Positions 1 through 9,750 of a DNA stretch of 64,000 nucleotides are shown one piece after another; position 1 is the first letter of the stretch; each line of letters begins with the position of its first letter. Location: contig CM065695.1 of the NCBI GenBank assembly GCA_017654935.2, positions 29,627,354 to 29,691,353 on the forward strand, in the 5' to 3' direction. This DNA comes from Phymorhynchus buccinoides (taxonomy: Eukaryota; Mollusca; Gastropoda; Neogastropoda; Raphitomidae). The notes under the pieces were generated by a model. That model did no database searches, was not told the DNA's origin, and saw only the letters and a program-made list of their open reading frames with translations. The position numbers and the translations under genes were made by a program.

Positions 1-233
1 GGACACGCACTTAGAGGGGGGAATTGCAGCAGTGAAAGAGAGATTGACAAAAAGATTGAGGAAGAGAGAGACAACTCTCTATCTATGTGCTTCACTCTTG
101 CGTTTCAGAGAAACAAAAACAAACTTGCGTGGTCAGTTTCCTTTATTTTATTTTTTCTTCACATTCTTTGGTAACTCTAGTGATTCTTCTTGAAACTCAA
201 TAATTCTTTCCTCAAAGTCGGTTCAGGTGACAT

Positions 234-728
234 TACATTATTATACGTTATCTAGATCTAGCCTTCGAATATTGGTTTGGCGGCTTCGTTGCGATAAAAA
301 CTTCTCAAGTTCCAACCAGAACCAATATTCGAAGGCCAGATCTAGATGACATATATATCTCAACGGTTTCAAATGCAGTTTATAGTTATTGAAACGAAAT
401 ACTGACTAAGCTAGATCTACTGCCTGCATTGCAAGCACAGGCCCACTGACGTTCTCATCTGCATGTTCATGCGCAACAAAATTAAGTTCCACTGATTCTG
501 AGAAGTTTTCAAATATTTATGTTTGGTGTTAATAGTTGTTTTTTGCGTATTTTTTCGTCATCTGAAATTGTCGCAAAACGCTTCATTTTGCCAGTTTTGG
601 TCGTCTGCTTTCGTTGACATCCAATGTGATTGTATCCTTCCGCGAAGTTCAGATGCGAATATAACGTTATATGACTTACTGTTATTTCGACCTGCGGTCA
701 CATGGGTCTAAGAAGAAGGGGTCGAGAT
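234..728. mobile_element. Insertion absent from copy 2, with internal hairpin
   Basis: Copy 2 runs directly from its equivalent of position 233 to its equivalent of about 729, so about 490 bases are extra here. Inside are near-perfect inverted arms at 252-277 and 320-345 around a 42-base loop, which would fold into a cruciform or hairpin. No coding sequence is recognisable. It is probably a non-autonomous foldback-type element; the family is unknown. Confidence 0.5.
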
Positions 729-835
729 GAGTTTTTTGTTTGACACAATGACAGACAATGAGATTACAATTGGTTGTTGTTGTTTTTTAAATCAGACTGC
801 CGCACAATAAAACCAATGAAACAAGCGCAATAAAC

Positions 836-1300
836 AGTAACTCACTCTTTACTGTCCGATTGCTTCCCTTTGCAACCGTTCAATACTACTGTATGCTATA
901 GCGTACACAGCGCTTAACCATTCACAATTCACAGCTCCACGAAGCCTGGCAACTCAAACTGGTATAGAAGTGTTCCTCTACGGTCCCTTAATAGTTTTCA
1001 ACCAATGAAATCACTTTCCGTCTATTTTTAGTACCGCAATGAATGAAAACGAGTCACTACCCCTCTCTTCGTCTTCTTTGTCATGCTTTTTTAAAAATCT
1101 GCTAATAATACAAAATTTACTTTGGAATTATAACATATGCTACCTTTTATTATTATAAACAAAACCGCAAATTTTCAAAACTGTGCGGTTAAGCATTATT
1201 TTTTAAATAATTTTGATGTAATGATGCAAACCCGCCTAGTATGGAATGTTTGTGCGCGTCATGTACGCTATAGCGTACAATAGCATAGAGAGAGTTAAAA
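836..1300. mobile_element. Second insertion absent from copy 2, with inverted repeats
   Basis: About 465 bases are missing from the equivalent place in copy 2 (near 58140). An inverted repeat built on GCTATAGCGTAC is found at 894-907 and 1262-1274, suggesting a MITE whose termini lie near these points. No ORF of interest was seen. Confidence 0.45.
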
Positions 1301-1506
1301 TAGGGCTGCAAATAATAAATTGCGTTAACAGCCATTTACACCACAAGGTAAACAAAATAAGATATTGGAAAAGAAAGGAAACTTACAGTCTTGCTGACAC
1401 TCTGACAGTCAGCGGAAACATGCTAAATTTGCAAAACATCCACTGACTTCTGCTTTGAGTTACACTTTGTAAGCCATACTCGGCAACTACCCTGATTAAA
1501 ATGGGA

Positions 1507-1512
1507 TTTATT
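1507..1512 (-). terminator. Polyadenylation signal of nested gene copy 1
   Basis: TTTATT on the + strand reads AATAAA on the minus strand, about 22 bases past the stop codon of the nested SCC4-like gene. The same signal follows the stop in the second copy (58351-58356). Confidence 0.6.
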
Positions 1513-1533
1513 TGCTTGGCAAAAGTCCCCAGA

Positions 1534-2481
1534 TTATTTGGAGCAGACAACACACGTGACCAGTTTGTCATTCACATAGGGGCCACAAGGTAGACTCCCA
1601 CAAACTGTTTTGGTGTAGTACAAAAGATGACCATTGCTGTTGACGGCACCAGTTCCAGGCAGGCCCTCCTCCTTGGTATCAACGCAGATAAACTCGGAGG
1701 CACCTGCATGGCTGTAGAAGCCAGCCATGATATAGCCTGAATACTGTACGGTCCAATCCCTCGGACAATCGTTGGTGCCAGGGATCATTTTGGTGGACGA
1801 CAGTGGAGACCAGCACATGGCACAGGCAGGAGCTTCGTTGTTGTGGGAGTCTGCGGTTTCATACTCTCCTCCGTACAACAGTGTGAATGATGGAACGCCA
1901 GTCCGGGGGTCCTGCAGCTTGGGAGACATGGTCAAGCACAGCGGGTTTGCTCCTGAACCAGGATGGGTATAATGCGACCCACCCAGCACGCCGCCGTACA
2001 CCAGCTGTGAGGAGGGAGAGCAGGTGGAGCTTCCCCAGTGGATAAACGTGGACCCTCTGTCTGCATCCGAGTTCTTCAGGGCCTGCACGTCTCCAGACAA
2101 CGCCTGCAGATCTCCCGGCAATGGTTGCAGCTTTCCCGACATTGCCTGCACTTTTCCCGACAGCTGAGTGACGTCCCGGGCCAGTCGGTTCACCACCACC
2201 TCTAGGGGACCTCCGTCATCAGAGCGAGCCCTCTGGATGTGGCCTGAAGTATCTGCTGGCTGATCATCACCAGGATGGTCGGAGGACCTCGCCTCTTGCT
2301 TACAGTCTTTGACGGCAGCCCTCAGCTCCTGATTTTCCTTCTTGAGCCACTCAATCTGCGTCTGCTGGTCGGTAAACAGACGGTCCAGTCGGTCCAGTTT
2401 GGAGGAGAGGTCTTCATAGCCCTGTACTGCATGGAGGGTTACCAGCAGCGCACAGATGTTTAGATGTAAGCCAGACTGCAT
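1534..2481 (-). CDS. Nested secreted coiled-coil protein with short-chain-collagen-C4-like domain, copy 1
   Basis: This is a single-exon gene of 315 residues on the minus strand, inside a PIGN intron. The ATG at 2481-2479 is chosen because it starts a good signal peptide (residues 1-21, hydrophobic core LNICALLVTLHA); the reading frame upstream has no ATG. Residues 24-61 form a leucine-rich coiled coil and residues 93-137 a second heptad-like stretch with LSG/LQ repeats. From about residue 145 to the end is the cysteine-rich C-terminal domain of short-chain-collagen-C4-like proteins, beginning near HWGSSTC, with CAMC and GSLPCGPY landmarks and ending TCVVCSK. There are no collagen Gly-X-Y repeats. 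The protein is probably secreted and oligomerises through the coiled coil; its ligand is unknown. A TATA box at 2582-2588 and a poly(A) signal at 1507 suggest an independent gene. The lack of introns could mean retrogene origin. Copy 2 at 58379-59284 is clearly homologous but quite divergent. Confidence 0.85.
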   Translation of the reverse strand: MQSGLHLNICALLVTLHAVQGYEDLSSKLDRLDRLFTDQQTQIEWLKKENQELRAAVKDCKQEARSSDHPGDDQPADTSGHIQRARSDDGGPLEVVVNRLARDVTQLSGKVQAMSGKLQPLPGDLQALSGDVQALKNSDADRGSTFIHWGSSTCSPSSQLVYGGVLGGSHYTHPGSGANPLCLTMSPKLQDPRTGVPSFTLLYGGEYETADSHNNEAPACAMCWSPLSSTKMIPGTNDCPRDWTVQYSGYIMAGFYSHAGASEFICVDTKEEGLPGTGAVNSNGHLLYYTKTVCGSLPCGPYVNDKLVTCVVCSK

Positions 2482-2581
2482 GATGAAGTCTGAACAAAGG
2501 GCTGTCTGATAAACTTGCTGTGTAAGGCAGTGGACCAACGATGAAGGCAGAGATAAAGAAAAGACAGGTCGTGTTGTGGGG

Positions 2582-2588
2582 TTTTATA
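2582..2588 (-). promoter_or_regulatory. TATA box of nested gene copy 1
   Basis: The minus strand reads TATAAAA about 100 bases before the chosen ATG, so transcription would start near 2555 with a 5' UTR of about 70 bases. The box and its surroundings are unchanged in the second copy (59385-59391). Confidence 0.6.
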
Positions 2589-2696
2589 GTCTGATAAGAA
2601 AACATATTTTTATTGTGTTTTTTAATCTTTCTCTATCCTTTCATACACTTGTGGTGTACTTCACAAGCATGCTTGTGATCATGTGCGTGTGAGAGC

Positions 2697-2753
2697 GCAC
2701 ACGCACGCACACACATACACACACAGAATCACATGCACACACACACGCACACG

Positions 2754-2811
<58 letters not shown>

Positions 2812-2870
2812 GAATCACATGCACACACACGTACACAAAATCACATGCACACACACACAAGATCTCATAT
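2697..2870. repeat. CA microsatellite, compound
   Basis: This is a long (CA)n tract interrupted by CG and AGAATCACATG motifs. It is much shorter in the second copy (about 59495-59582), as expected for slippage. Apparent reading frames through it are artefacts. Confidence 0.9.
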
Positions 2871-3649
2871 ATAGAAAACATTATCTCTTCAACCCCTCAG
2901 CACAGATTTAGGTGTGGCCTCATGCACCCTTTTCCCGACAATGGAAAATAATATTATATTAAACAAAACTGTAAGCCTTTTTTACATATGAGAGATAAGC
3001 ACACACCTGCCTCTTTCTCATGCAGCTGAAAAGAACCTGTTGTAAAGATCCTTATCAAAGTATTGACATTAACATCTATTGACATTTCTGATTACTTACA
3101 ACTTATGTTTTTAAGCACAATTTTAAATGTTTTTTCTGTACCTGGTATATCGTCTGAAATTTTTAAAAACTCGTATCTGTATTTTTTGTATTTTTTAGTT
3201 AGATACAGTCAGCTCTCTAATTTCTTCCTGCCACCTTCCACCAAAAGCTCGTATCTCTAACGACTTTCTATCTGGGGTAAATGAGGTAGTGAAAAGAGAA
3301 GAAAAACTTGAAAGTCCCCAATTCAGGACAAAAACCTCATATCTTAGTTCTTTTGAAGTCGAAATATTATTTTTAAAAGTAATTTTAGCGAAATGCAGGA
3401 CTAAGCTCGCAATGTCTTGAACAACATATTCGTCATAGTTAATCAATTGTGGTCAACGCGGTTAATTTTTAAAACATTTTGTTTTCATTTTTCTCAAAAC
3501 TACCAAAATTGAGATACGAGGTTTTTGAATTTCACCGACGATATGTATGTGTTGTATATGTATGCACATATCTATTCTGCTCACACACAAAATGTGCATA
3601 CACACAAACATGCCCATGCCAATGCCCACCCCCTCCCACATAACCCATC

Positions 3650-4295
3650 CACGCTGAAGGTTCTATGTAGTATACGTAGTAGTAGTTATTAGGGCTAGAA
3701 GTGGGCCTTGCGGCCCTTTTACGCCCTTTCTGGTTTGTGACTTTGATTTCTGTCAAGGTGGCTTTCTTTCTACAGCTAAACAATAAAATTTAACAAAAAT
3801 ATGGAATTGACTTTCTTTTTTCTTTTTTTTAATACATCGAAAGTAGTATAAAAAATTTGATGTCTTTGTCCAGAAGATTTTTTAATATATTTATGTTAGG
3901 TGCAGCCTTAATGTTAGTTGACAAATTATTCCAGTATTGAACAACTCGGTTAGAAAAGTAAAACTTGCGAATGTTAGTAACTGATCGTCTTAAAAATAAC
4001 TTCTTAAAAATAACTTTGTGTCATGTTTGTGATACTTTTAGCAAAAAGGTTGTTAAAGTCGATGTCATCAATATTATTCATTATTTTATATACTTGTATA
4101 AGATCTCCCCTGACTCTTCTTCCCTTCAGAGAAGGTAATCCCAGGAATTTTAGTCTTTCGCTACAAGTTTTGTTCTTACATGCTTTGATCAATTTTGTCG
4201 CCCTTCTTTGCACTTTCGCTATAGCTATTGATTGCCTTTTAAAGATTGGGCACCAAACTGAGTTGACATATTCCAAGTGTGGCCTTACCTTAGCC
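3650..4295 (-). mobile_element. CR1/Jockey-like LINE 3' remnant, copy 1
   Basis: The minus strand encodes the C-terminal end of a non-LTR reverse transcriptase, with motifs RPHLEY, NSVWCP, VQRRATKLI, LGLPSLKGRR and YKIMNN, typical of the CR1/Jockey group. The rest of the ORF is absent, and a small rearrangement near 4003-4018 breaks the frame compared with 61611-62074. Downstream (lower coordinates) is probable element 3' UTR. It is a dead fragment inside a PIGN intron. Confidence 0.75.
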
Positions 4296-4552
4296 AAAGA
4301 TATTCTAAAGGGGAAGATAAGCATCCAGTCTTTTCCCTATATGAGTAGTGAGGACAGAAACACTGGTTATGTCCCTTTTAAACAGGACACATTTTACACG
4401 TCGATAGACCAGTTGAATTCTCCGTTCAAATTCCAGTCTGAGTTTTTGGATAGCCTCCACTGTGAAAAGTGTACTGTCCGCACTAACAATAACTCTATCA
4501 GCCCGGTTCGCCGAGCTCTTAAGTAATCCATCTTACCCTTTTAGAATATCTT
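4296..4552. mobile_element. MITE inserted in the CR1-like remnant, copy 1
   Basis: Both ends carry AGATATTCTAAAAGGG-type sequence in opposite orientation (about 4299-4312 and 4539-4552). The body between them recurs at 30829-31063, away from any LINE sequence, and at 62083-62325. It is therefore an independent element of about 250 bp that landed in the reverse transcriptase remnant. Confidence 0.6.
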
Positions 4553-4604
4553 TGCCATAGCTTTATAAAGTAGGGTTATGGTTTGTGGTTGTGTGATGTT
4601 TCAG

Positions 4605-4680
4605 TTTTGACCCAGCCTCGGTGTACTGTTTCTTGACTGTCTTCAACCCCTTTGTGATGGGGGCCCTCATGATGCTTAAG
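4605..4680 (+). CDS. PIGN: PIGN exon K (copy 1), antepenultimate
   Basis: The exon follows TTTCAG and is followed by GTGAGA. One base completes a serine codon left by exon J, then 25 codons read [13 protein letters not shown]...[12 protein letters not shown], a very conserved stretch of PIGN (GPI ethanolamine phosphate transferase 1). PIGN is an ER membrane enzyme that adds ethanolamine phosphate to the first mannose of the GPI anchor. The exon ends in phase 0, matching exon L. An equivalent exon lies at 62382-62457. Confidence 0.93.
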
Positions 4681-5306
4681 GTGAGAACTGTGTGTGTGTG
4701 TGTATATGTGTGTATGTGTGTGTGTGTGTGTGTGATTGTGGATTAAACAATCTTTGAATCTTTGTGTGTGTGTGTGTGATGGGAACAAATATATTCTTAT
4801 GGGGAAAAGTACAAGAATGAGTGAACTGGGAGGAACAGAGGGTGTAAAATGATCACATGACTGTAAGAATGTTCTCATGCAAGTTACTGGGCAACTTTTC
4901 CTAGTGACAAGGTCTCATGAACCAGTAAGCTACTGTCTTGAAGTGTGTAAGTGGTGGTTTGTTATTGCAGCTTTCATCAGCCAGACTGCAAAAAAGTGAA
5001 TAAAAGAGATTAATTAAGGATGTTGAAAGTGATACCCTTCTTCTTCTTCCTGTTGATCGGCCTCCTTCATCAAGTTGAAGATTCTGCCGATGTTGGAGGA
5101 GAAAAAAAAAAAGGATTTAGCTTGTGTGTGTGTTGAATGTGTAGCGTTTGTGTGTTTGGACATCACATGAGAGACTGCAAGTGTGCTGTGTATGTGTGTG
5201 TGTCGTTGAGTGTTTGTGTGTTTGTATGCTTATGTTTATTTGTATGTATGAGCATGTATTGCGTATGTGTGCGCCATGACGTGTGCAAGCTTGTGTGTGT
5301 TGATAG

Positions 5307-7140
5307 CATGGAGTGGTGTGCTGCGCTTCAGGTGGTGCTGCCCTTTGTGGTGGTGACCTGTGGTGCTGCCCTTTGTGGTGGTGACCTGTGGGTGTTTTTA
5401 TAGCCTCGAGTGGTGTGCTGCGCTTCAGGTGGTGCTACCCTTTGTGGTGGTGACCTGTGTGTGTTTTTATAGCATCGAGTGGTGTGCTGCGCTTCAGGTG
5501 GTGCTGCCCTTTGTGGTGGTGACCTGTGGGTGTTTTTATAGCATGGAGTGGTGTGCTGCGCTTCAGGTGGTGCTGCCCTTTGTGGTGGTGACCTGTGTGT
5601 GTTTTTATAGCATCGAGTGGTGTGCTGCGCTTCAGGTGGTGCTGCCCTTTGTGGTGGTGACCTGTGGGTGTTTTTATAGCATGGAGTGGTGTGCTGCGCT
5701 TCAGGTGGTGCTGCCCTTTGTGGTGGTGACCTGTGGGTGTTTTTATAGCATGGAGTGGTGTGCTGCGCTTCAGGTGGTGCTGCCCTTTGTGGTGGTGACC
5801 TGTGTGTGTTTTTATAGCATGGAGTGGTGTGCTGCGCTTCAGGTGGTGCTGCCCTTTGTGGTGGTGACCTGTGTGTGTTTTTATAGCATCGAGTGGTGTG
5901 CTGCGCTTCAGGTGGTGCTGCCCTTTGTGGTGGTGACCTGTGGGTGTTTTTATAGCATGGAGTGGTGTGCTGTGCTTCAGGTGGTGCTGCCCTTTGTGGT
6001 GGTGACCTGTGTGTGTTTTTATAGCATGGAGTGGTGTGCTGCGCTTCAGGTGGTGCTGCCCTTTGTGGTGGTGACCTGTGTGTGTTTTTATAGCATGGAG
6101 TGGTGTGCTGTGCTTCAGGTGGTGCTGCCCTTTGTGGTGGTGACCTGTGGGTGTTTTTATAGCATCGAGTGGTGTGCTGCGCTTCAGGTGGTGCTGCCCT
6201 TTGTGGTGGTGACCTGTGGGTGTTTTTATAGCATGGAGTGGTGTGCTGCGCTTCAGGTGGTGCTGCCCTTTGTGGTGGTGACCTGTGTGTGTTTTTATAG
6301 CATGGAGTGGTGTGCTGTGCTTCAGGTGGTGCTGCCCTTTGTGGTGGTGACCTGTGGGTGTTTTTATAGCATGGAGTGGTGTGCTGCGCTTCAGGTGGTG
6401 CTGCCCTTTGTGGTGGTGACCTGTGGGTGTTTTTATAGCATCGAGTGGTGTGCTGCGCTTCAGGTGGTGCTGCCCTTTGTGGTGGTGACCTGTGTGTGTT
6501 TTTATAGCATGGAGTGGTGTGCTGTGCTTCAGGTGGTGCTGCCCTTTGTGGTGGTGACCTGTGTGTGTTTTTATAGCATGGAGTGGTGTGCTGCGCTTCA
6601 GGTGGTGCTGCCCTTTGTGGTGGTGACCTGTGGGTGTTTTTATAGCATCGAGTGGTGTGCTGCGCTTCAGGTGGTGCTGCCCTTTGTGGTGGTGACCTGT
6701 GGGTGTTTTTATAGCATCGAGTGGTGTGCTGCGCTTCAGGTGGTGCTGCCCTTTGTGGTGGTGACCTGTGGGTGTTTTTATAGCATCGAGTGGTGTGCTG
6801 CGCTTCAGGTGGTGCTGCCCTTTGTGGTGGTGACCTGTGGGTGTTTTTATAGCATGGAGTGGTGTGCTGCGCTTCAGGTGGTGCTGCCCTTTGTGGTGGT
6901 GACCTGTGGGTGTTTTTATAGCATGGAGTGGTGTGCTGCGCTTCAGGTGGTGCTGCCCTTTGTGGTGGTGACCTGTGGGTGTTTTTATAGCATGGAGTGG
7001 TGTGCTGTGCTTCAGGTGGTGCTGCCCTTTGTGGTGGTGACCTGTGGGTGTTTTTATAGCATGGAGTGGTGTGCTGCGCTTCAGGTGGTGCTGCCCTTTG
7101 TGGTGGTGACCTGTGGGTCTTTTTATAGCATCGAGTGCTT
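5307..7140 (+). repeat. 69-bp minisatellite built from the splice acceptor and 5' end of PIGN exon L
   Basis: There are about 26 full units of 69 bp plus a partial first unit. Each unit contains CGCTTCAG followed by the first 31 bases of the real exon at 7564 (VVLPFVVVTC in frame), then a 38-base intron-derived spacer with TTTTTATAGCAT. Unit length is divisible by three and contains no stops on either strand, so long artefactual frames run through the array both ways. Units differ at a few fixed positions (GTGGGTG/GTGTGTG, CATGG/CATCG, GCGCTT/GTGCTT). The last unit is cut by the insertion at 7141. At 63076 an equivalent array runs off the window. Confidence 0.95.
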
Positions 7141-7548
7141 GCTGACTGGTGCATGGCTTAAACTGCTTCCTTCTCAGGAAGGAAATCCTTTTTTTTAAAA
7201 ATCGGTACAGACTGAAATCCGGTTTTTAAAAAATTTCAACAACAAAAATATAATAAAAACAGAAAAAAAACGGCTTTGTGGTAAGCGAAAACCCAATTGC
7301 CGCATAGAAACGGGTTTCGGTTTTACTTTAACGGAAACAGAAGTGCTTGCTAGTCCGTGTCCTGCCAAGTGTAAGCCCCGTAGCTAGCATGTTTTCCTGT
7401 TGACCAAGAGTTTCAAGAGGTGAAACGCCCCCCTCACACCCTCCCTCCAATAGGGGCTCTGCCCCTATACCCCGCCGGGGCCTAGGCAGCCCCTGGACCC
7501 CTGCCCCATTTCCTTTTTTTGAAAATCGTCAGGTTTAACCCTTGCTGG
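7141..7548. mobile_element. Insertion splitting the last repeat unit upstream of exon L
   Basis: The 69-bp unit is interrupted after CATCGAG and resumes at TGTGCTGCGCTTCAG just before the real exon L. The inserted ~410 bases contain A-rich sequence and a C-rich stretch (CCCCTGGACCCCTGCC) also seen in the element at 10123-10391. It brings a stop codon (7196-7198) into the frame shared by the array units. Confidence 0.6.
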
Positions 7549-7563
7549 TGTGCTGCGCTTCAG

Positions 7564-7680
7564 GTGGTGCTGCCCTTTGTGGTGGTGACCTGTGTGCTGT
7601 CTGGGGTCCAGGTGGTGACCGGAGTTCCCCTCAGGGCCCTCATGCTCATCGTGCTGCTCATGTCGGACCTCATGGGCCTG
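7564..7680 (+). CDS. PIGN: PIGN exon L (copy 1), penultimate
   Basis: This exon has 39 codons, phase 0 at both ends, between CTTCAG and GTCAGT. It begins VVLPFVVVTCVLSG and contains RALMLIVLLMSDLMGL, matching the PIGN segment that follows the exon K motif. It encodes membrane-spanning helices of the C-terminal PIGN domain in the ER. Its first 31 bases and acceptor are the source of the 69-bp array immediately upstream, so this is the only copy that continues into the full exon. Confidence 0.93.
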
Positions 7681-7754
7681 GTCAGTGCTTCGCTCTCCTC
7701 ACATACCCCACCCCGTGTTTCACGTTTATAAACTCTTACTTGTGCGCCACTTGT

Positions 7755-8161
7755 TTAACTCATTCGCTTTGCAACGATTTTGAATTTTATTTTTTTTAAA
7801 CTCACAAATCACTCCAGCCATGCACGCAAACAAAACATGCATAAACAAAAGGAGAAATGAAAGAAGATTACGGGTTTTTACTTCAGGTTTAGACATAGGG
7901 AAGTGGTAGATCAGACTTTTTTATATATAGACTTTATTATATAAAAAAAACCCACCTCTCTACACCGATTGGTTACCCCACAACAAACCACTACAAAAGA
8001 AAAGTCAGAGGCAAAATTGTGGTCTAAGTGAGCGAAGCGAGTTCAGAAGTGACCAAGGTATGGTGTGCACACAGATTTACTTCCCTTGAAGCAAATGTAC
8101 CAAATTGACAGTTATCTATTAATTCCGGACATATATGGCCGGAGCGACTTGAATGAGTTAA
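7755..8161 (+). mobile_element. TTAA-flanked ~400-bp repeat, family A copy
   Basis: It starts TTAACTCATTCG and ends GAATGAGTTAA, with TTAA at both edges. Related copies are at 19652-20008 (minus, cut by the gap), 20251-20906, 24855-25218 (minus) and 41835-42217 (minus). It is noncoding and probably a piggyBac-type MITE. Confidence 0.7.
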
Positions 8162-8505
8162 CCCTCTTGCATTCGCATTTGTTACAGAAAAAACTTCTTC
8201 TAGTGTTCAGATTCTTTCACACATTTTCGGGAAAATCTGTCTTTTGAAGCACACAGAGCGCCATACAGTTACTATCACATCACTGCAAGTGAGAAGCTTC
8301 TTCATAGTGTGTGTATAACAAGCCAGAACTTGGAGCGTGATGGAAATGCCATCAGAGGTGGTCTCAGAAGTGGGGGGGCATGCTATGGGCGTTTTGGGGC
8401 GGCTTGAATACACAGAGGCAACTTTCGTCTGGGCGGTTATGGCCGGAATAAAAGCAAGAGGGTTAACGCACAAAAAACACTCAATTCGAGGCTGGTAGAT
8501 TGAGG

Positions 8506-8751
8506 TTAACCCTTTCACCGCCAATGTCGCATTTATGCACCACAATGATTTAACACCCATGTTACTAAAAGGCATCGAATCAGGGCCTGTTATCCAAAGA
8601 CCCTATTTTCTTAATTTTGGGAGGTAAGGACAGGCCCAATGTTATACATGCCACAGAGGAATTCCCAATGTTGCATATACATTTGCTTCTCTAACCAGTT
8701 AAATTTAATGGTATTTTTTGGCTGAAAAATGGCTGGCGGCGAAAGGGTTAA
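8506..8751 (+). mobile_element. TTAA MITE family B, copy 1 of 9
   Basis: The element is about 246 bp and opens TTAACCCTTTCACCGCCA, closing with GGCGGCGAAAGGGTTAA, so the ends are inverted repeats. The body has AAAGGCAT and TATCCAAAGACC motifs that recur in all copies (16116, 23876, 24430, 29775, 38316, 48541, 55579, 57255). Confidence 0.85.
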
Positions 8752-8894
8752 ACATTACAAAATGTCTTGCTATCATTCATTTGTGTTTGTTTGGTTGTGT
8801 GGGTGTGTTCTTTGATTTTACTTCTTTCCACATAGTGCTTTAGAGCAGTCTTTGGTTTTCCAGTCATATTTTTTCTTCTTTTTTACCCTTTGGC

Positions 8895-9043
8895 TACATT
8901 GGAAACTCCCTTATAAGACCTTCAAAAATCATCCCAAATGAGGTCTTATAAGGGAGGTGATTTTAATACTTACAAAGAAGGGCAATGTCTCATAGAAGTA
9001 GGTCTTATGTGGGAGGAGGTCTTATAAGGGAGGTTCCACTGTA
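8895..9043. mobile_element. TA-flanked MITE family C
   Basis: The ends are inverted forms of TACAGTGGAACCTCCCTTAT with TA at both edges, the pattern of Tc1/mariner-type MITEs. Related copies are at 21117-21289, 38713-38892 and, as a longer variant, 25222-25527. Confidence 0.75.
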
Positions 9044-9071
9044 TTACTTAGCTTGAAAAAGGGGGAAAGAG

Positions 9072-9649
9072 TACCGTACTTTTCGGCTCATTAGGCGCTG
9101 CTGTGTGTAAGGCGAATAGGGCCATTTTCAAGAAAAATCTGACAAAATCCAAGTAAAAGGCGCCCTCGTTTATAAGGCGATACACACCTCGCAACAGAAA
9201 GTCGAAGTTTGAAGCCTGTACACGTCCTGTAAACGATTACCGACCGCCATTATTGTTGTCGTAAACGAGAGTTGGCTCCCTTCTCAAATAATCGAAACTT
9301 CCGTTTTTGCGACTTCCGGTTGCTGTGTTTGGCCAATTCTTCGCGAAAACTGGTAGAATTGCTCTACAACGATGGCTTTTACATTCAATGAAGGGTTGTG
9401 GCATCTGTTGGACGGTATCTCGGACGATAACAGGGATTTTTAAGCATTTTTATCGTGAGTATTCGTCGTATCGGCGACTCATTACCACTTTCGATGTTGT
9501 GACTCACACTGTCACAGTACTGTACTGAGTACGGCAATCGTTGCCTCTCTTCTCACGATTTTGTTCACTTATAGGGCGCCCTCGTTTATTAGGCGCATAG
9601 GTCGAAATTGGAGAAAAAAATATCGCCTTATAGTCCGAAAAATACGGTA
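9072..9649. mobile_element. MITE with TACCGTA...TAAGGCG termini
   Basis: The left end TACCGTACTTTTCGG and the right end (reverse complement TACCGTATTTTTCGGACTAT) form terminal inverted repeats of about 27 bases. GGCGCCCTCGTTTAT also occurs in both arms. This terminus type is known from DNA-transposon MITEs in many animals. It is noncoding. Confidence 0.7.
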
Positions 9650-9750
9650 GGTGTTTGTCGTTTCTCCTAGCATGAATAAGTTATACCAGATGGTTAGTGA
9701 GTGTAAATTGTTTAGATCAATCTCTTTTCTTTCCTCCTTTTGACCCTTCG

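Larger units (their letters stand above)
1..7140 (+). repeat. Large duplicated block, copy 1 (pairs with 57808-64000)
   Basis: Position 1 aligns with position 57808, and the two stretches stay collinear through the nested SCC4-like gene, the CA repeat, a CR1-like remnant, the shared PIGN exon and the start of the 69-bp array. Intronic stretches such as 2963-3090 against 60725-60850 are almost identical. Differences are discrete. Copy 1 has two extra segments (about 234-728 and 836-1300), copy 2 has a 1,036-bp transposon, and the array lengths differ. The block is either allelic sequence left uncollapsed in the assembly or a real tandem duplication. Confidence 0.9.

Noticed and set aside
5038..5100. 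Possible extra PIGN exon (FFFLLIGLLHQVEDSADVGG)
   Set aside because: No acceptor/donor pair fits, exon K joins exon L in phase without it, and PIGN has no such segment. Both block copies differ there by an indel that would shift frame.
5307..7140. CRISPR-like array of regular repeats
   Set aside because: Units are directly tandem without unique spacers, and the host is an animal genome.
5328..7198. Two ~610-codon open frames, one on each strand
   Set aside because: They are a by-product of a 69-bp repeat without stops whose length is a multiple of three. There is no conserved protein beyond the reused exon L start.
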